DNA of 28,646 bases from Candidatus Mesolinea sp. (GCA_003445715.1 DMCS01000003.1:15202-43847); one strand, 5' to 3'; positions 7,495 through 15,960 are shown, counted from the first letter of the stretch. Made by a program: numbers and translations. The notes: generated by a model from the sequence alone, not told the origin.

Positions 7495-8898
7495 ATGAAA
7501 AATAAGCTATTGTGTGCACTTGTTGTTGTCATGATGGTGGTAACCGTTTTTGGGGCTTCCCCGGTTAAAGCTGCTGCGTATGGTACCAGCTTTACAACCT
7601 CCATCACTTATCAAAATGTGGGCGCCAGCACGGCTACCGTATCTCTGGAGTTCTATGCTGAAGCCAACGGCACCCCAATCATTATCTCCCGCCCAGATCT
7701 GGCGCCCATGGCCGGCACATCAATTTATGTGGGAGCATTAGGTCAATTAGGAGCTGGATTTAAGGGCTCTGCGGTTCTGATTTCTAACCAGCCTTTGGTT
7801 GCTACACTTGTTCAATCTGCGCCCGTAACTAGCCCCATCAAAATTCGTCCTCTATCAAACGGTTTTACGGGGGGTTCTAATTATGTGTTAGTTCCTACCG
7901 CATTACTTAATACATTTGGCTCCAATACAATAATTTCAGTTCAAAATGTGGATTCGAACTCTGTTGATCTTCAACTTAGATTCGTGCCTTTGAGCGGTTC
8001 AGATATTATTGTTGAAGTTGAAAATTTGCCAGCTTTTGCAACCAAATATTTTGATATTGCACAAATGGCGGAGTTTGGGGATTCTTTCAATGGATCTGTC
8101 CAAATATATGCTACAAAATCTGGTTCTAGTGATCCAGGATCTATAGTAGCAAGTGCGATGGAACTTAATATTGAGGGTGATAACGCTTCGGCATATGAAG
8201 GGACCAATGAGTTTGCTACCACTATATATATGCCTTCCGCCATGTGCTTGTATCAAAACCAACAAACTTCATCCTATGCCGTGCAAAATACAACTGACCA
8301 CGATATTACATTTAGTGTATCCTTCAGGCCTAGCGGTGTAACGGCAGGCCCATTCACACTCACACCTGGTACTAAACAAAGCGTTAATGGCTGCGATGGA
8401 AATACACCGGGATTTATTGGTTCAGCTGTAATAGAGGCTTCAGGAGATATAGTCGCAATGGGGAAAGTATATGGGGGCGGCTTATACACTGCATTTTTAG
8501 GCTTCACTAACGGTTCATCGAAGATTTCGCTTCCCTATGTCCGCTGGACTAACTCACACTGGTATGACAGTGTTCGCCAGAGAGCCTATATCGCTATTCA
8601 AAATGTAGGTGCCGATCTTCCTGCCGGAGCTGTAACAGTTAATTACTATGATAAGGATGGTAATCTGGTAGGATCTGATAGCCTGGGAGCTATCGCCTCT
8701 GGTGCCAAAGTGAATTCAAATCCGAGTGTAATTGGGGCCGATGGCGCTGAATTTGGTTACTATGATGATGGCACTTATGGTGGCTCAGCTGTAGTTGAAG
8801 GTCCTGAAGGCAGTGAATTGGCTGTGGTTGTAAGGATTTCTACTTATTCTAACTCGTTGATTGCCAGTGAGGATTATACTGGTATTCCGATTCAATAA
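7495..8898 (+). CDS. Secreted protein with four tandem Ig-like repeats
   Basis: This 467-aa exported protein has a classical signal peptide (basic start, hydrophobic core, likely cleavage after SPVKA near residue 27). The mature part appears to be four related repeats of roughly 110 residues, at about 30-110, 128-220, 240-330 and 345-465. Each has a strand like SITYQNVG / ISVQNVDS / YAVQNTTD / IAIQNVGA. A middle phrase with FKGSAV / FNGSVQ / FIGSAV / GGSAVV follows, and then a closing LVAT / IVAS / IVAM / LAVV. This suggests beta-sandwich modules of a surface or S-layer-like protein. No transmembrane anchor or sorting motif is seen. The middle third is noticeably more AT-rich than the ends. 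I do not recognise a characterised family; similar proteins are, from memory, common in Chloroflexota. Confidence 0.8.
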   Translation: MKNKLLCALVVVMMVVTVFGASPVKAAAYGTSFTTSITYQNVGASTATVSLEFYAEANGTPIIISRPDLAPMAGTSIYVGALGQLGAGFKGSAVLISNQPLVATLVQSAPVTSPIKIRPLSNGFTGGSNYVLVPTALLNTFGSNTIISVQNVDSNSVDLQLRFVPLSGSDIIVEVENLPAFATKYFDIAQMAEFGDSFNGSVQIYATKSGSSDPGSIVASAMELNIEGDNASAYEGTNEFATTIYMPSAMCLYQNQQTSSYAVQNTTDHDITFSVSFRPSGVTAGPFTLTPGTKQSVNGCDGNTPGFIGSAVIEASGDIVAMGKVYGGGLYTAFLGFTNGSSKISLPYVRWTNSHWYDSVRQRAYIAIQNVGADLPAGAVTVNYYDKDGNLVGSDSLGAIASGAKVNSNPSVIGADGAEFGYYDDGTYGGSAVVEGPEGSELAVVVRISTYSNSLIASEDYTGIPIQ

Positions 8899-8915
8899 AA
8901 TTTTGTTTCTCAATG

Positions 8916-8946
8916 GATGGCGGCTATTAGCCGCCATCATTTTTTA
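8916..8946 (+). terminator. Terminator shared by convergent genes
   Basis: The 9-bp perfect arms GATGGCGGC (8916-8924) and GCCGCCATC (8930-8938) enclose the loop TATTA and are followed by TTTTTT. It ends the secreted-protein gene on the plus strand. The stop codon of the convergent methyltransferase (8937-8939) lies in the right arm, so the hairpin may serve both directions. Confidence 0.85.
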
Positions 8947-9662
8947 ACTATCGCTAGATAGTTTTTAGGATAGCCGCTGTTTGTGTATTTGTAATATCTA
9001 TCCAATTTATAAAATAGTATAGAAAGGATGAAAGCAAGAATTTTATGAATAAGCAAGAATGGTGCTATTAAATAAAAAACTAGTTTATTCGAAAATTGCA
9101 TTGGCAGGTATGGCAAATCTCGGCTCTCACGTTTATACTGATAACTTAAAGTTCCAAAATATCCTTCCAACCAATTTATTCTTTCAATAGAAAATCCAAC
9201 TTTATCAAAGAGATAATTTAAGCCAAATTTTGTATATCGATAAAAGTCATAAGGGATTTCATGTTCACTAAAAAAAAGTGGACTGGTGAAAAACATAATT
9301 CCACCAGGTTTTAAAATTCTGAATAATTCTTTAAGCACTAGCTCTGGCTCAGGAACGTGTTCTAGCACTTGAGTAAAAATTATCGCATCATATGAGTTCG
9401 ATCGAATAGGAATAGAAACCAAATCACATATATACGTACAAGGTGCATATATTTTATTTACTTTGCCGAAATCTGTGGAATGATAATTAATATCTTTAAA
9501 AAGTTCTTTATATGGGGCATCACCTGCTCCTGCGTCCAAAACCAATGAACCAGAATTAATATTTTCAGCAAAATGTTTAATTTCTAAATATAAATAATAT
9601 CTTGAAGAGTTTATTTTAAAATGTTTTTTCAATTTCTTCATCGTTCTAATTGTCTCATTCAA
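8937..9662 (-). CDS. Class I SAM-dependent methyltransferase
   Basis: This protein of up to 241 aa has the Methyltransf_11-type fold: motif I VLDAGAGDAPYKEL, an acidic post-I strand, YDAIIFTQVLEHVPEPE (motif II with the typical LEHV), and LKELFRILKPGGIMFFTSP. The C-terminal 70 residues contain a hydrophobic, possibly membrane-associated stretch. The start is uncertain: TTG 9662 lies 4 bases after the stop of the upstream Kelch gene, while ATG 9641 would give 234 aa; neither has a strong RBS. The gene is very AT-rich (12/60 GC in 9541-9600) against GC-rich neighbours, which suggests horizontal acquisition. It resembles methyltransferases of glycan clusters; the substrate is unknown. Confidence 0.8.
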   Translation of the reverse strand: MNETIRTMKKLKKHFKINSSRYYLYLEIKHFAENINSGSLVLDAGAGDAPYKELFKDINYHSTDFGKVNKIYAPCTYICDLVSIPIRSNSYDAIIFTQVLEHVPEPELVLKELFRILKPGGIMFFTSPLFFSEHEIPYDFYRYTKFGLNYLFDKVGFSIERINWLEGYFGTLSYQYKRESRDLPYLPMQFSNKLVFYLIAPFLLIHKILAFILSILFYKLDRYYKYTNSGYPKNYLAIVKK

Positions 9663-9666
9663 TGTT

Positions 9667-10971
9667 TCACTTTATCACATTCGGGATGGAGATGGTATAT
9701 ACCACGCGAAAGCGGTAAAGCGTGTCCAGTGGGGCGGATGCAGCATCTTGTCCGCCCACAAAATACAAGTAGCCCTCGGGGCTGAGGGCTGAGGAAAAAC
9801 CATGCTGACCCGCGGGGATAGTATTGAATGGGATTTGAGCCCATTTCAGATAAGGGGAGTTGAGCTGCCAGATACCATTCGTCCCAATGACGAAAAGCAT
9901 CCCCGAAATGCTCTCGGCACTACAATCTGAGCATGCCTCAGGCAGGTCAGGCTTCTTTTGCCAAGCCGGCTCACCTTCCAGGTCGCGCGCTGGGTCAAAA
10001 CTCAGGCTCTCCTGTACTTCTTGGATGCCATCCCAGCCGCCCAGTACGTAAATTTTCCCGCTCACCTCCGCTGCTGTGGCATAAGCCCGGGCAGAGGGCA
10101 GGTTCGCAGCTGCGTGCCAGGCATCGTTGAAGGGGTCGTAGCGCCAGGCTTGATCCACCACCTGCTCGCCATCCCAGCCGCCAAAGAGGTACATCTGCCC
10201 CTCGTAGGCTGCCAAGGCATATCCGCTCACTGCCAGAGGCAATTCCGCTTTGCTCTCCCAGGTGCCCTTGCGCGGATCAAAGACCTCCAAGCAATTGCTT
10301 ACTTTGCCATCAGCAAGCTTGCCGCCCGGGACGTAAATCTTTTCTCCCAGCACCACGGCTGAGACCTCGCTCACCGCTGTGGGTTTATCGGCTAATTTTG
10401 TCCAAGTATCGGTTTGCGGGTCGTAGCGCTCCACGAGGCTGGTGGGACCCTCGGAGGTTTGGCCAGCAATCGCGTAGATGGCGTTGCTGTAGCTAGCGGC
10501 TGCTAACCCGGCACGCGGAACAGACATCGGGGTTAGCTCCTGCCAGCGCTGCTGATAAAGTTCAGAAAGATAGGGGTTGGGTGTCTCCGTTGGGGCGGCA
10601 AATAAAGGGGTATTGGCAAGCAAGGAGGAAAGCCCGAGGATAAGGAATAGGGCTACCAGCGCCACGCCCCACCAATATTTGCGGAAAAAGACTTGAAAAC
10701 GGCTCGGTTCCGGAGGTTCATTTGGCGTGCTTAGAACAGATGCCTGCGCAGCCGGCTCACCAGCCGGCGATTTGACAATGCCATACTCGATGGCGTAGAG
10801 TGTCGCTTCGGTGCGGGAGGAAACATCAATTTTCGTAAAGATGTTCGCCAAATGTACTTTGACCGTATTTACACTAATAAAGAGCTCTGCGGCAATCTCT
10901 TTATTGCTCTTGCCTTGAGATACCAGCTGCAGAATCTCGATTTCACGTTCGCTGAGGGGCACATTTTCCAT
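9667..10971 (-). CDS. Membrane-anchored LuxR-type regulator with Kelch propeller
   Basis: This 434-aa protein has three parts. Residues 1-65 are a LuxR/GerE helix-turn-helix (LSEREIEILQLVSQGKSNKE, then VNTVKVHLANIFTKI). Residues about 99-119 form one transmembrane helix (WWGVALVALFLILGLSSLLA), preceded by basic residues, which predicts a cytoplasmic N-terminus. Residues about 140-425 are a Kelch beta-propeller with repeats around IYAIAGQ, IYVPGGK, MYLFGGWDG, IYVLGGWDG and LYFVGGQD, predicted to lie outside. The layout suggests a one-component membrane regulator of ToxR/CadC logic but with a LuxR head. AGGTGAG (10981-10987, minus strand) is a good RBS. The ligand and target genes are unknown. 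Confidence 0.88.
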   Translation of the reverse strand: MENVPLSEREIEILQLVSQGKSNKEIAAELFISVNTVKVHLANIFTKIDVSSRTEATLYAIEYGIVKSPAGEPAAQASVLSTPNEPPEPSRFQVFFRKYWWGVALVALFLILGLSSLLANTPLFAAPTETPNPYLSELYQQRWQELTPMSVPRAGLAAASYSNAIYAIAGQTSEGPTSLVERYDPQTDTWTKLADKPTAVSEVSAVVLGEKIYVPGGKLADGKVSNCLEVFDPRKGTWESKAELPLAVSGYALAAYEGQMYLFGGWDGEQVVDQAWRYDPFNDAWHAAANLPSARAYATAAEVSGKIYVLGGWDGIQEVQESLSFDPARDLEGEPAWQKKPDLPEACSDCSAESISGMLFVIGTNGIWQLNSPYLKWAQIPFNTIPAGQHGFSSALSPEGYLYFVGGQDAASAPLDTLYRFRVVYTISIPNVIK

Positions 10972-11005
10972 AGTTGTTTGCTCACCTACAATTGCGGGTA
11001 AGGCA

Positions 11006-11011
11006 ATTATA
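11006..11011 (-). promoter_or_regulatory. -10 element of LuxR-Kelch gene
   Basis: On the minus strand this is a perfect TATAAT, 34 bases before ATG 10971, with the Shine-Dalgarno AGGTGAG between them. No clear -35 element is visible, so it remains a candidate. Confidence 0.45.
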
Positions 11012-11088
11012 AAGTAATTTTTGGGGAGGCATGCTAATTTGTTTTTACCCCAAATTTATTAAGCACGTTTGCAGATTAACTTTGCGCC

Positions 11089-12210
11089 CTACCGTCTGAT
11101 TATGGGTAAGTAGAGTTTATTTTGGAATGGATGATAGATATTTCCGCTGGTATAATATCTCTGCCCTTCGCCGCCATACCATTCGGCTTCCTCTGGCAGG
11201 CGCGGCCGGCCGCCGCGCGTCACCGGGTCCCAGTTGATGGTCACGTCGCGGAAGGTAATATCAACGGATTTTCCCCAACAATAATTTACGCAGCCGTTCA
11301 AGGTGCCTTGTTCTACAACCATAAAATGCACATGATTGCCGGTGCTGTAACCGGTGTCATCTACAGTAGCAATCGTTTGCCCTTGGAAAACATAAGTGCC
11401 GATTTGGCGTATATTGGCTGGCACGCTGCCTTGCGCGATATGCAGATAGATATTGTAAGTGTAAGGCGTCGTGGTGCGATCTTGGATGGTAATGCTATTA
11501 GTGCAGGATTCATTCCCATTAGCACAAGAATCTTTAAAATGATAAACGTAACCAGCTTTGGCAGCTGCAATCGGGAACATCGTTCCATCAGCAAAGTCAA
11601 AAGCGTATAAGCAATAGTCATCACCACAAGAAGTATGCCCTACCGACCAAGTCAGGCGTTTGGTAAGTCCAGCTTGCCAGGGCAGGTAGTAACCTCCATA
11701 AGTGACCCCGGTGGTGATCGCATTCGGATCATACTCTAAAAATCGGTCAGCTGCTTCAGTATCCCTAAAATCCGAGGCAGCCAAAAGCTCCTCGAAACCC
11801 GCTTCTTTTGCAAAGATCAATTCCCACTGCTGAGTTTCTTCATTCGACAGAGCGAGGATAGCCTGTGGTTCACGCGCCAAAATTTCCCCCGTCTCTTCGT
11901 CGCTGGCTGCCATCCAAATTAGGGCTTGGGTTTTCGTCTGATTAAATTGGATGTTATCCAGAGTGAGGATACCTAGCTCTCTTTCTGCAAGGGCCTGTGG
12001 CAGCTCTGAATAGAGCAGGGATTCTATCGCGGACTCTTTGGAAGATGTTGGCGAGGGAGCGTGTAGTAAAGGTTCAGCTTGCGAGCCCCCAGCCACGATG
12101 AGGTAGACAGAGAGGCATAATAGAATGATCGCTGTAAGGTATAAAAGCGAGAATTTTACTTTGGGGTGCTGCTCTGGTTCGCTTTCGGGCGTGAAGGTTT
12201 GTTTTTTCAT
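11089..12210 (-). CDS. Membrane-anchored M23 (LytM)-like protein, probably degenerate
   Basis: This 373-aa protein has an N-terminal transmembrane segment (about 21-41) and an extracytoplasmic part. Residues about 185-320 follow the M23 peptidase pattern: YAFDFADGTMFPIAAAKAGY, YLHIAQGSVP (His257), QGQTIATVDDTGYSTGNHVH (His293, His295). In active M23 enzymes a His lies four residues before the zinc-binding Asp. Here Asp205 is kept but position 201 is Leu, so zinc binding and peptidase activity are doubtful. Several Cys (195, 200, 229, 236, 307, 311) suggest disulfides. The C-terminus ends in LYLPIIRR, a tail I have seen on secreted Chloroflexota proteins. It may bind or regulate cell-wall material. 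Confidence 0.75.
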   Translation of the reverse strand: MKKQTFTPESEPEQHPKVKFSLLYLTAIILLCLSVYLIVAGGSQAEPLLHAPSPTSSKESAIESLLYSELPQALAERELGILTLDNIQFNQTKTQALIWMAASDEETGEILAREPQAILALSNEETQQWELIFAKEAGFEELLAASDFRDTEAADRFLEYDPNAITTGVTYGGYYLPWQAGLTKRLTWSVGHTSCGDDYCLYAFDFADGTMFPIAAAKAGYVYHFKDSCANGNESCTNSITIQDRTTTPYTYNIYLHIAQGSVPANIRQIGTYVFQGQTIATVDDTGYSTGNHVHFMVVEQGTLNGCVNYCWGKSVDITFRDVTINWDPVTRGGRPRLPEEAEWYGGEGQRYYTSGNIYHPFQNKLYLPIIRR

Positions 12211-12314
12211 CGGTTGCCAATCCTATTATCAAAGGAATACCTTACAACCAATGGTGCAATATATATGCCAAAACTAAATTCCCCCTGCTATGGCAAAACC
12301 CTAATTGCTGAGGA

Positions 12315-13523
12315 TCAATCTAACCATTCCACGATGGTGGCTTCGCCCTGGCCAACCCCTACACACAGCGTTGCCAGCCCATAAAACGGGCGTTTTTCCT
12401 GCGGAGCACGCCGGCGCATTTCATAAAGCAGCGTTGTGAGGATGCGCGCGCCAGAGCAGCCCAAGGGGTGCCCCAGCGCAACTGCTCCGCCATTAACATT
12501 GGTGATTTCATGGGGCAAGCCCAGTTCGCGCATCACGGCTAAGGTTTGCACTGCAAAAGCCTCGTTGATCTCAGCCAGAGAAATATCACCAATCTGCAAG
12601 CCGGCACGTGCCAGCGCCCGGCGGGTTGCTTCAATAGGCCCTAAGCCCATGATGCGCGGCTCGATACCCGAAACGCCGCTGCTGATAAAACGTGCCATCG
12701 GTTTGAGCCCTAAGGCGCGTGCTTTTTCTGCGCTCATCACCAGCAATGCGGCTGCCCCGTCATTCAGCCCGGAGGAGTTACCGGCGGTGACGGTGCCATT
12801 GGGCTTGAAAGCCGGTTTGAGGCGGCTGAGGGCTTCTAAGCTTGTATCCCGTCTCGGACGTTCATCCTGGGAAATGACCACTGGGTCACCTTTGCGCTGC
12901 GGGATGCTGACAGGCAAAATCTCTTCAGCAAATTTGCCGCTATCCTGTGCAGCCACCGCGCGTTGGTGGCTGGCAAGAGCGAATTCATCCTGCTCCAGGT
13001 GGGTGATGCCGGTCATCTCGGCAATATTTTCAGCAGTTACACCCATGGGGTCAGTGCCATACAGCGCTTCCATGCGCGGGTTGACGAAACGCCAGCCCAA
13101 TGCGGTATCGTAAGCAATTAAGTTACCGCCGCCAGTGTTCTTGGAAAACGCGTAGGGCGCGCGGCTCATGCTCTCCACGCCGCCGGCGATGTAAACTTCG
13201 CCATCCCCAGCGCGAATAGCCCGTGTAGCTAAGTTGACCGCTGCTAACCCGGAAGCACACAGGCGGTTGACCGTCAAGGCTGGTATTTCAGGAGGTAAAC
13301 CAGCCAGCAAGGCTGCCATGCGCGCCACATTGCGATTATCCTCACCAGCTTGGTTGGCACAGCCCATGTAGACTTCATCGATGAGATGCGAATCGAGATG
13401 ATTGCGCTCTACGACGGCTGCAATCACCAAAGCAGCCAGGTCATCTGGCCGTACGGCTGCTAAGGCACCATTCAGGTTGCCGATAGGGGTACGGATGGCA
13501 TCCACCAACACTGCTTCACTCAT
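12315..13523 (-). CDS. Acetyl-CoA acetyltransferase (thiolase)
   Basis: This 402-aa enzyme has the usual length of thiolase II. The nucleophile Cys89 lies in VNRLCASGLAAVN; GGVESMSRAPYAF follows; NEAFAVQTLAV is the substrate loop; GGAVALGHPLGCSGARI holds the catalytic His; and LCVGVGQGEATIVEW carries the second catalytic Cys near the C-terminus. All catalytic residues are present. It condenses two acetyl-CoA or cleaves 3-ketoacyl-CoA in the cytoplasm. The RBS AAGGAG lies 7 bases before the start on the minus strand. It is divergent from the oxoacid oxidoreductase operon, which suggests a shared role in acyl-CoA metabolism, either fermentation or amino-acid carbon breakdown. Its exact chain-length preference cannot be read from the sequence. 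Confidence 0.93.
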   Translation of the reverse strand: MSEAVLVDAIRTPIGNLNGALAAVRPDDLAALVIAAVVERNHLDSHLIDEVYMGCANQAGEDNRNVARMAALLAGLPPEIPALTVNRLCASGLAAVNLATRAIRAGDGEVYIAGGVESMSRAPYAFSKNTGGGNLIAYDTALGWRFVNPRMEALYGTDPMGVTAENIAEMTGITHLEQDEFALASHQRAVAAQDSGKFAEEILPVSIPQRKGDPVVISQDERPRRDTSLEALSRLKPAFKPNGTVTAGNSSGLNDGAAALLVMSAEKARALGLKPMARFISSGVSGIEPRIMGLGPIEATRRALARAGLQIGDISLAEINEAFAVQTLAVMRELGLPHEITNVNGGAVALGHPLGCSGARILTTLLYEMRRRAPQEKRPFYGLATLCVGVGQGEATIVEWLD

Positions 13524-13715
13524 GGTTTGGCTCCTTAGGATAGTGATGGCTTTATTTTACCCGATAGGGAGGTAAGCTGGTCGGGAATAAGAGGCTTGAA
13601 ATCTATCTGTCAACAGAATTACGCTTTTGGCTATCTCGGTCAAGTTTTTTTGAATGAGTAATTAGTCGATATTAATTATATAAATTCTATAGCTTATGTT
13701 AACCTGATTTTGAGG

Positions 13716-13790
13716 TATACTAAAAAAGTAAACTGCTAATCTCACCAGAAACAGGCAGAAAACATTTAATCTATCTCAACAAAAGGAGGA
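13716..13790 (+). promoter_or_regulatory. Promoter and strong RBS of oxidoreductase operon
   Basis: TATACT (13716-13721) is a good -10 candidate; the -35 region is weak. The leader is about 70 bases and ends with AAAAGGAGGA (13781-13790), a near-perfect Shine-Dalgarno sequence 5 bases before ATG 13796. The 272-base gap between the divergent thiolase and this operon is otherwise AT-rich, with no other recognisable element. Confidence 0.5.
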
Positions 13791-13795
13791 TCTGC

Positions 13796-14059
13796 ATGCC
13801 CGCTAAGGGATGGGTAGAAATCAACGAAAAGTATTGTAAAGCCTGTGAGCTCTGCGTTACAGACTGCCCATTTGGGGTTTTGGCACTGGATATTCAGCGT
13901 CTCAGCCCCGCTGGTTATCATCCTGCGATAATGGTGAAACCAGAAGCCTGCACCGGCTGTGGCATCTGCGCGGTGGTTTGCCCCGATGCTGCCATAACCG
14001 TTTTTCGCGGCGAACGGCCAGCTGTGAAGCAAGAACAGGAGGTAAGTCATGGCGCTTGA
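13796..14059 (+). CDS. 2[4Fe-4S] ferredoxin subunit of 2-oxoacid:ferredoxin oxidoreductase (delta)
   Basis: This 87-aa protein has two complete CxxCxxCxxxCP cluster motifs: Cys14, 17, 20 and 24 (CKACELCVTDCP), and Cys52, 55, 58 and 62 (CTGCGICAVVCP). The spacing is that of the delta subunit in four-subunit 2-oxoacid:ferredoxin oxidoreductases, which carries electrons from the TPP site to external ferredoxin. It is the first gene of the operon, has a very strong RBS, and overlaps the alpha subunit gene by 11 bases. It is cytoplasmic. Confidence 0.93.
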   Translation: MPAKGWVEINEKYCKACELCVTDCPFGVLALDIQRLSPAGYHPAIMVKPEACTGCGICAVVCPDAAITVFRGERPAVKQEQEVSHGA

Positions 14060-15173
14060 GCTTATCAAAGGGAATGTAGCTGTGGCAGAAGCAGCCGTCA
14101 GGGCTGGGTTAGTCTCCTATTTTGGATATCCCATCACGCCTCAGACAGAACTGCTGGAATATGTATCGGCACGCATGCCGGAACTTAACCGCGCTTTCTT
14201 GCAAGCTGAGAGTGAACTTGGCGCGATCAACATGGTATACGGCGCAGCCTGCACTGGCCGGCGCACCATGACCTCCAGCTCTAGCCCTGGCGTCAGCCTG
14301 ATGCAGGAAGGGCTTTCATATATTTCTTGCACGGAGCTGCCAGTGGTGGTTGTGGATGTGGTCCGTGGCGGACCCGGCTTAGGGAACATTGCCCCCTCGC
14401 AAGCCGACTACAACCAAGCCACCCGCGGTGGTGGTCATGGCGAATATCACCAGATTGTCTTAGCCCCAGCTTCCGTGCAGGAAGCGATTGACCTAACCAC
14501 GTTAGCTTTCGACTTAGCCGAGAAATACCGCAGCGTCGTCATGGTGTTGATGGACGGGAGCTTAGGCCAGATGATGGAGCCTGCAGAATTGCCGCCATTC
14601 CAGCCGATTAAGACTGAGATCCCTGATTGGGCAGTGCGCGGCATCCCGGGGCGCGGCAAGCATGTACTCACCTCGATTAATATTGACCCGCCAGCTCAGG
14701 AGCGCACCAACATCCGTCTGATGACGCGTTGGCAGGAAATTGAAGCCAACGAGGTACGCTATAAGGGCTATTACCTTGAAGATGCAGAATACCTGGTAGT
14801 CGGCTACGGCACTGCCGGCCGGATCTCGCTTTCAGCAGTGCGTGCGGCGCGCGAAAAGGGCCTCAAGGTAGGCTTATTGCGCCCGATTTCTTTAGCTCCC
14901 TTCCCATATGAAGTTGTAAGTGATCTGGCGGAGCAAGCGAAAGCCTTTTTGGTCGTGGAAATGAATAACGGCCAGATGCTCGAAGATGTGCGCTTGGCTG
15001 TGGCTAACCGCAAGCCAATTGCTTTCTACGGCCGCATGGGCGGCACGGTGCCTTTTGCCGATGATGTGCTGCAGGAGATTGAAGATTTAGCCTCAGGCCA
15101 GCTAGGCCTGGAAGAGAACCCACGTGACCGCTGGCTGGCTAAAATGCGCGTAGAGTTTGGAACAGGAGCATAA
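14049..15173 (+). CDS. vorB: 2-oxoacid:ferredoxin oxidoreductase alpha subunit (VorB-like)
   Basis: This 374-aa subunit opens with LIKGNVAVAEAAVRAGLVSY and FGYPITPQTELLEY, the conserved alpha-subunit start. AESELGAINMVYGAACTGRR contains the Glu that activates the thiamine cofactor, and GGPGLGNIAPSQADYNQATR follows. The C-terminal half is the transketolase C-like domain. The length and gene order (ferredoxin, alpha, beta, gamma) match the VorB group, which oxidises branched-chain 2-oxoacids to acyl-CoA and CO2. Substrate choice between 2-oxoisovalerate and 2-oxoglutarate is not certain from sequence alone. The RBS AGGAGG (14037-14042) lies inside the preceding gene. Confidence 0.9.
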   Translation: MALELIKGNVAVAEAAVRAGLVSYFGYPITPQTELLEYVSARMPELNRAFLQAESELGAINMVYGAACTGRRTMTSSSSPGVSLMQEGLSYISCTELPVVVVDVVRGGPGLGNIAPSQADYNQATRGGGHGEYHQIVLAPASVQEAIDLTTLAFDLAEKYRSVVMVLMDGSLGQMMEPAELPPFQPIKTEIPDWAVRGIPGRGKHVLTSINIDPPAQERTNIRLMTRWQEIEANEVRYKGYYLEDAEYLVVGYGTAGRISLSAVRAAREKGLKVGLLRPISLAPFPYEVVSDLAEQAKAFLVVEMNNGQMLEDVRLAVANRKPIAFYGRMGGTVPFADDVLQEIEDLASGQLGLEENPRDRWLAKMRVEFGTGA

Positions 15174-15174
15174 C

Positions 15175-15960
15175 ATGTTGGATACAGATGTAAAAGTGGT
15201 CTATCAGCGACCGCGAGGTTTTGAGGAGCGGCCTACGCATTATTGCCCAGGCTGCACCCACGGCGTTGCACACCGCTTGGTTGCGGAAGTATTGGAAGAA
15301 ATGGGCGAATTAGAGCATACCATTGGCGTGGCGTCGGTAGGGTGCTCGGTGTTTGCCTATAACTACTTTGCTTTTGATTTCGTTGAGGCGCCGCATGGGC
15401 GCGCGCCGGCTATGGCAACAGGTATCAAACGCTCCCTGCCCGATGCAACCGTTTTCACCTATCAGGGTGATGGCGACTTAGCTTCGATAGGCATGGGCGA
15501 AATTGTGGCCGCAGCTTCCCGCGGTGAGCTAATCACCGTAATCTTTATCAATAATGCCAACTATGGCATGACCGGTGGGCAGATGGCGCCCACTACCCTG
15601 CCTGGCCAAGTGACCACTTCCTCGCCTATGGGGCGCGATGTGGAACGCCAGGGTTACCCTATCCGCATGGTTGAGCTGCTTTCCTCATTGGATGGCGCAG
15701 CTTATGTGGTACGCCGCAGTTTGCACGATCCCAAGAATATTCGCATGGCTAAGAAAGCAATCCGTACTGCTTTCGAAGTCCAAAAGCAAGGTGTGGGCTT
15801 TTCCATGGTGGAGCTGCTTTCTACCTGCCCGACTAACTGGGGAATGACACCAGCAAGTGCGCGCGTTTGGTTAGCCGAACACATGGTCCCTTATTATCCA
15901 ATTGGGGATTTCAAAGTCTCATCTTCCATTGCCTACAATAAACCCAAAGGAGGGGACTAA
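15175..15960 (+). CDS. 2-oxoacid:ferredoxin oxidoreductase beta subunit (TPP-binding)
   Basis: This 261-aa subunit begins at ATG 15175, two bases after the alpha stop, with AGGAG at 15164-15168. A TTG at 15157 inside the alpha gene is less likely. The N-terminal HYCPGCTHG supplies Cys residues typical of the beta subunit. The thiamine diphosphate motif is GDGDLASIGMGEIVAAASRG followed by IFINNANYGMTGGQMAPTT. It holds TPP and carries out decarboxylation of the oxoacid. It is translated together with the gamma gene, with a stop-start overlap of one base (TAATG). Confidence 0.92.
   Translation: MLDTDVKVVYQRPRGFEERPTHYCPGCTHGVAHRLVAEVLEEMGELEHTIGVASVGCSVFAYNYFAFDFVEAPHGRAPAMATGIKRSLPDATVFTYQGDGDLASIGMGEIVAAASRGELITVIFINNANYGMTGGQMAPTTLPGQVTTSSPMGRDVERQGYPIRMVELLSSLDGAAYVVRRSLHDPKNIRMAKKAIRTAFEVQKQGVGFSMVELLSTCPTNWGMTPASARVWLAEHMVPYYPIGDFKVSSSIAYNKPKGGD

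Noticed and set aside
11122..11610. 162-codon plus-strand frame opposite the M23-like gene
   Set aside because: It is antisense to a gene with a recognisable domain, and has no RBS or family signal.
12436..13113. 225-codon frame on the plus strand opposite the thiolase
   Set aside because: It lies wholly antisense to a thiolase with all catalytic motifs and resembles no family; it is a shadow of a GC-rich gene.
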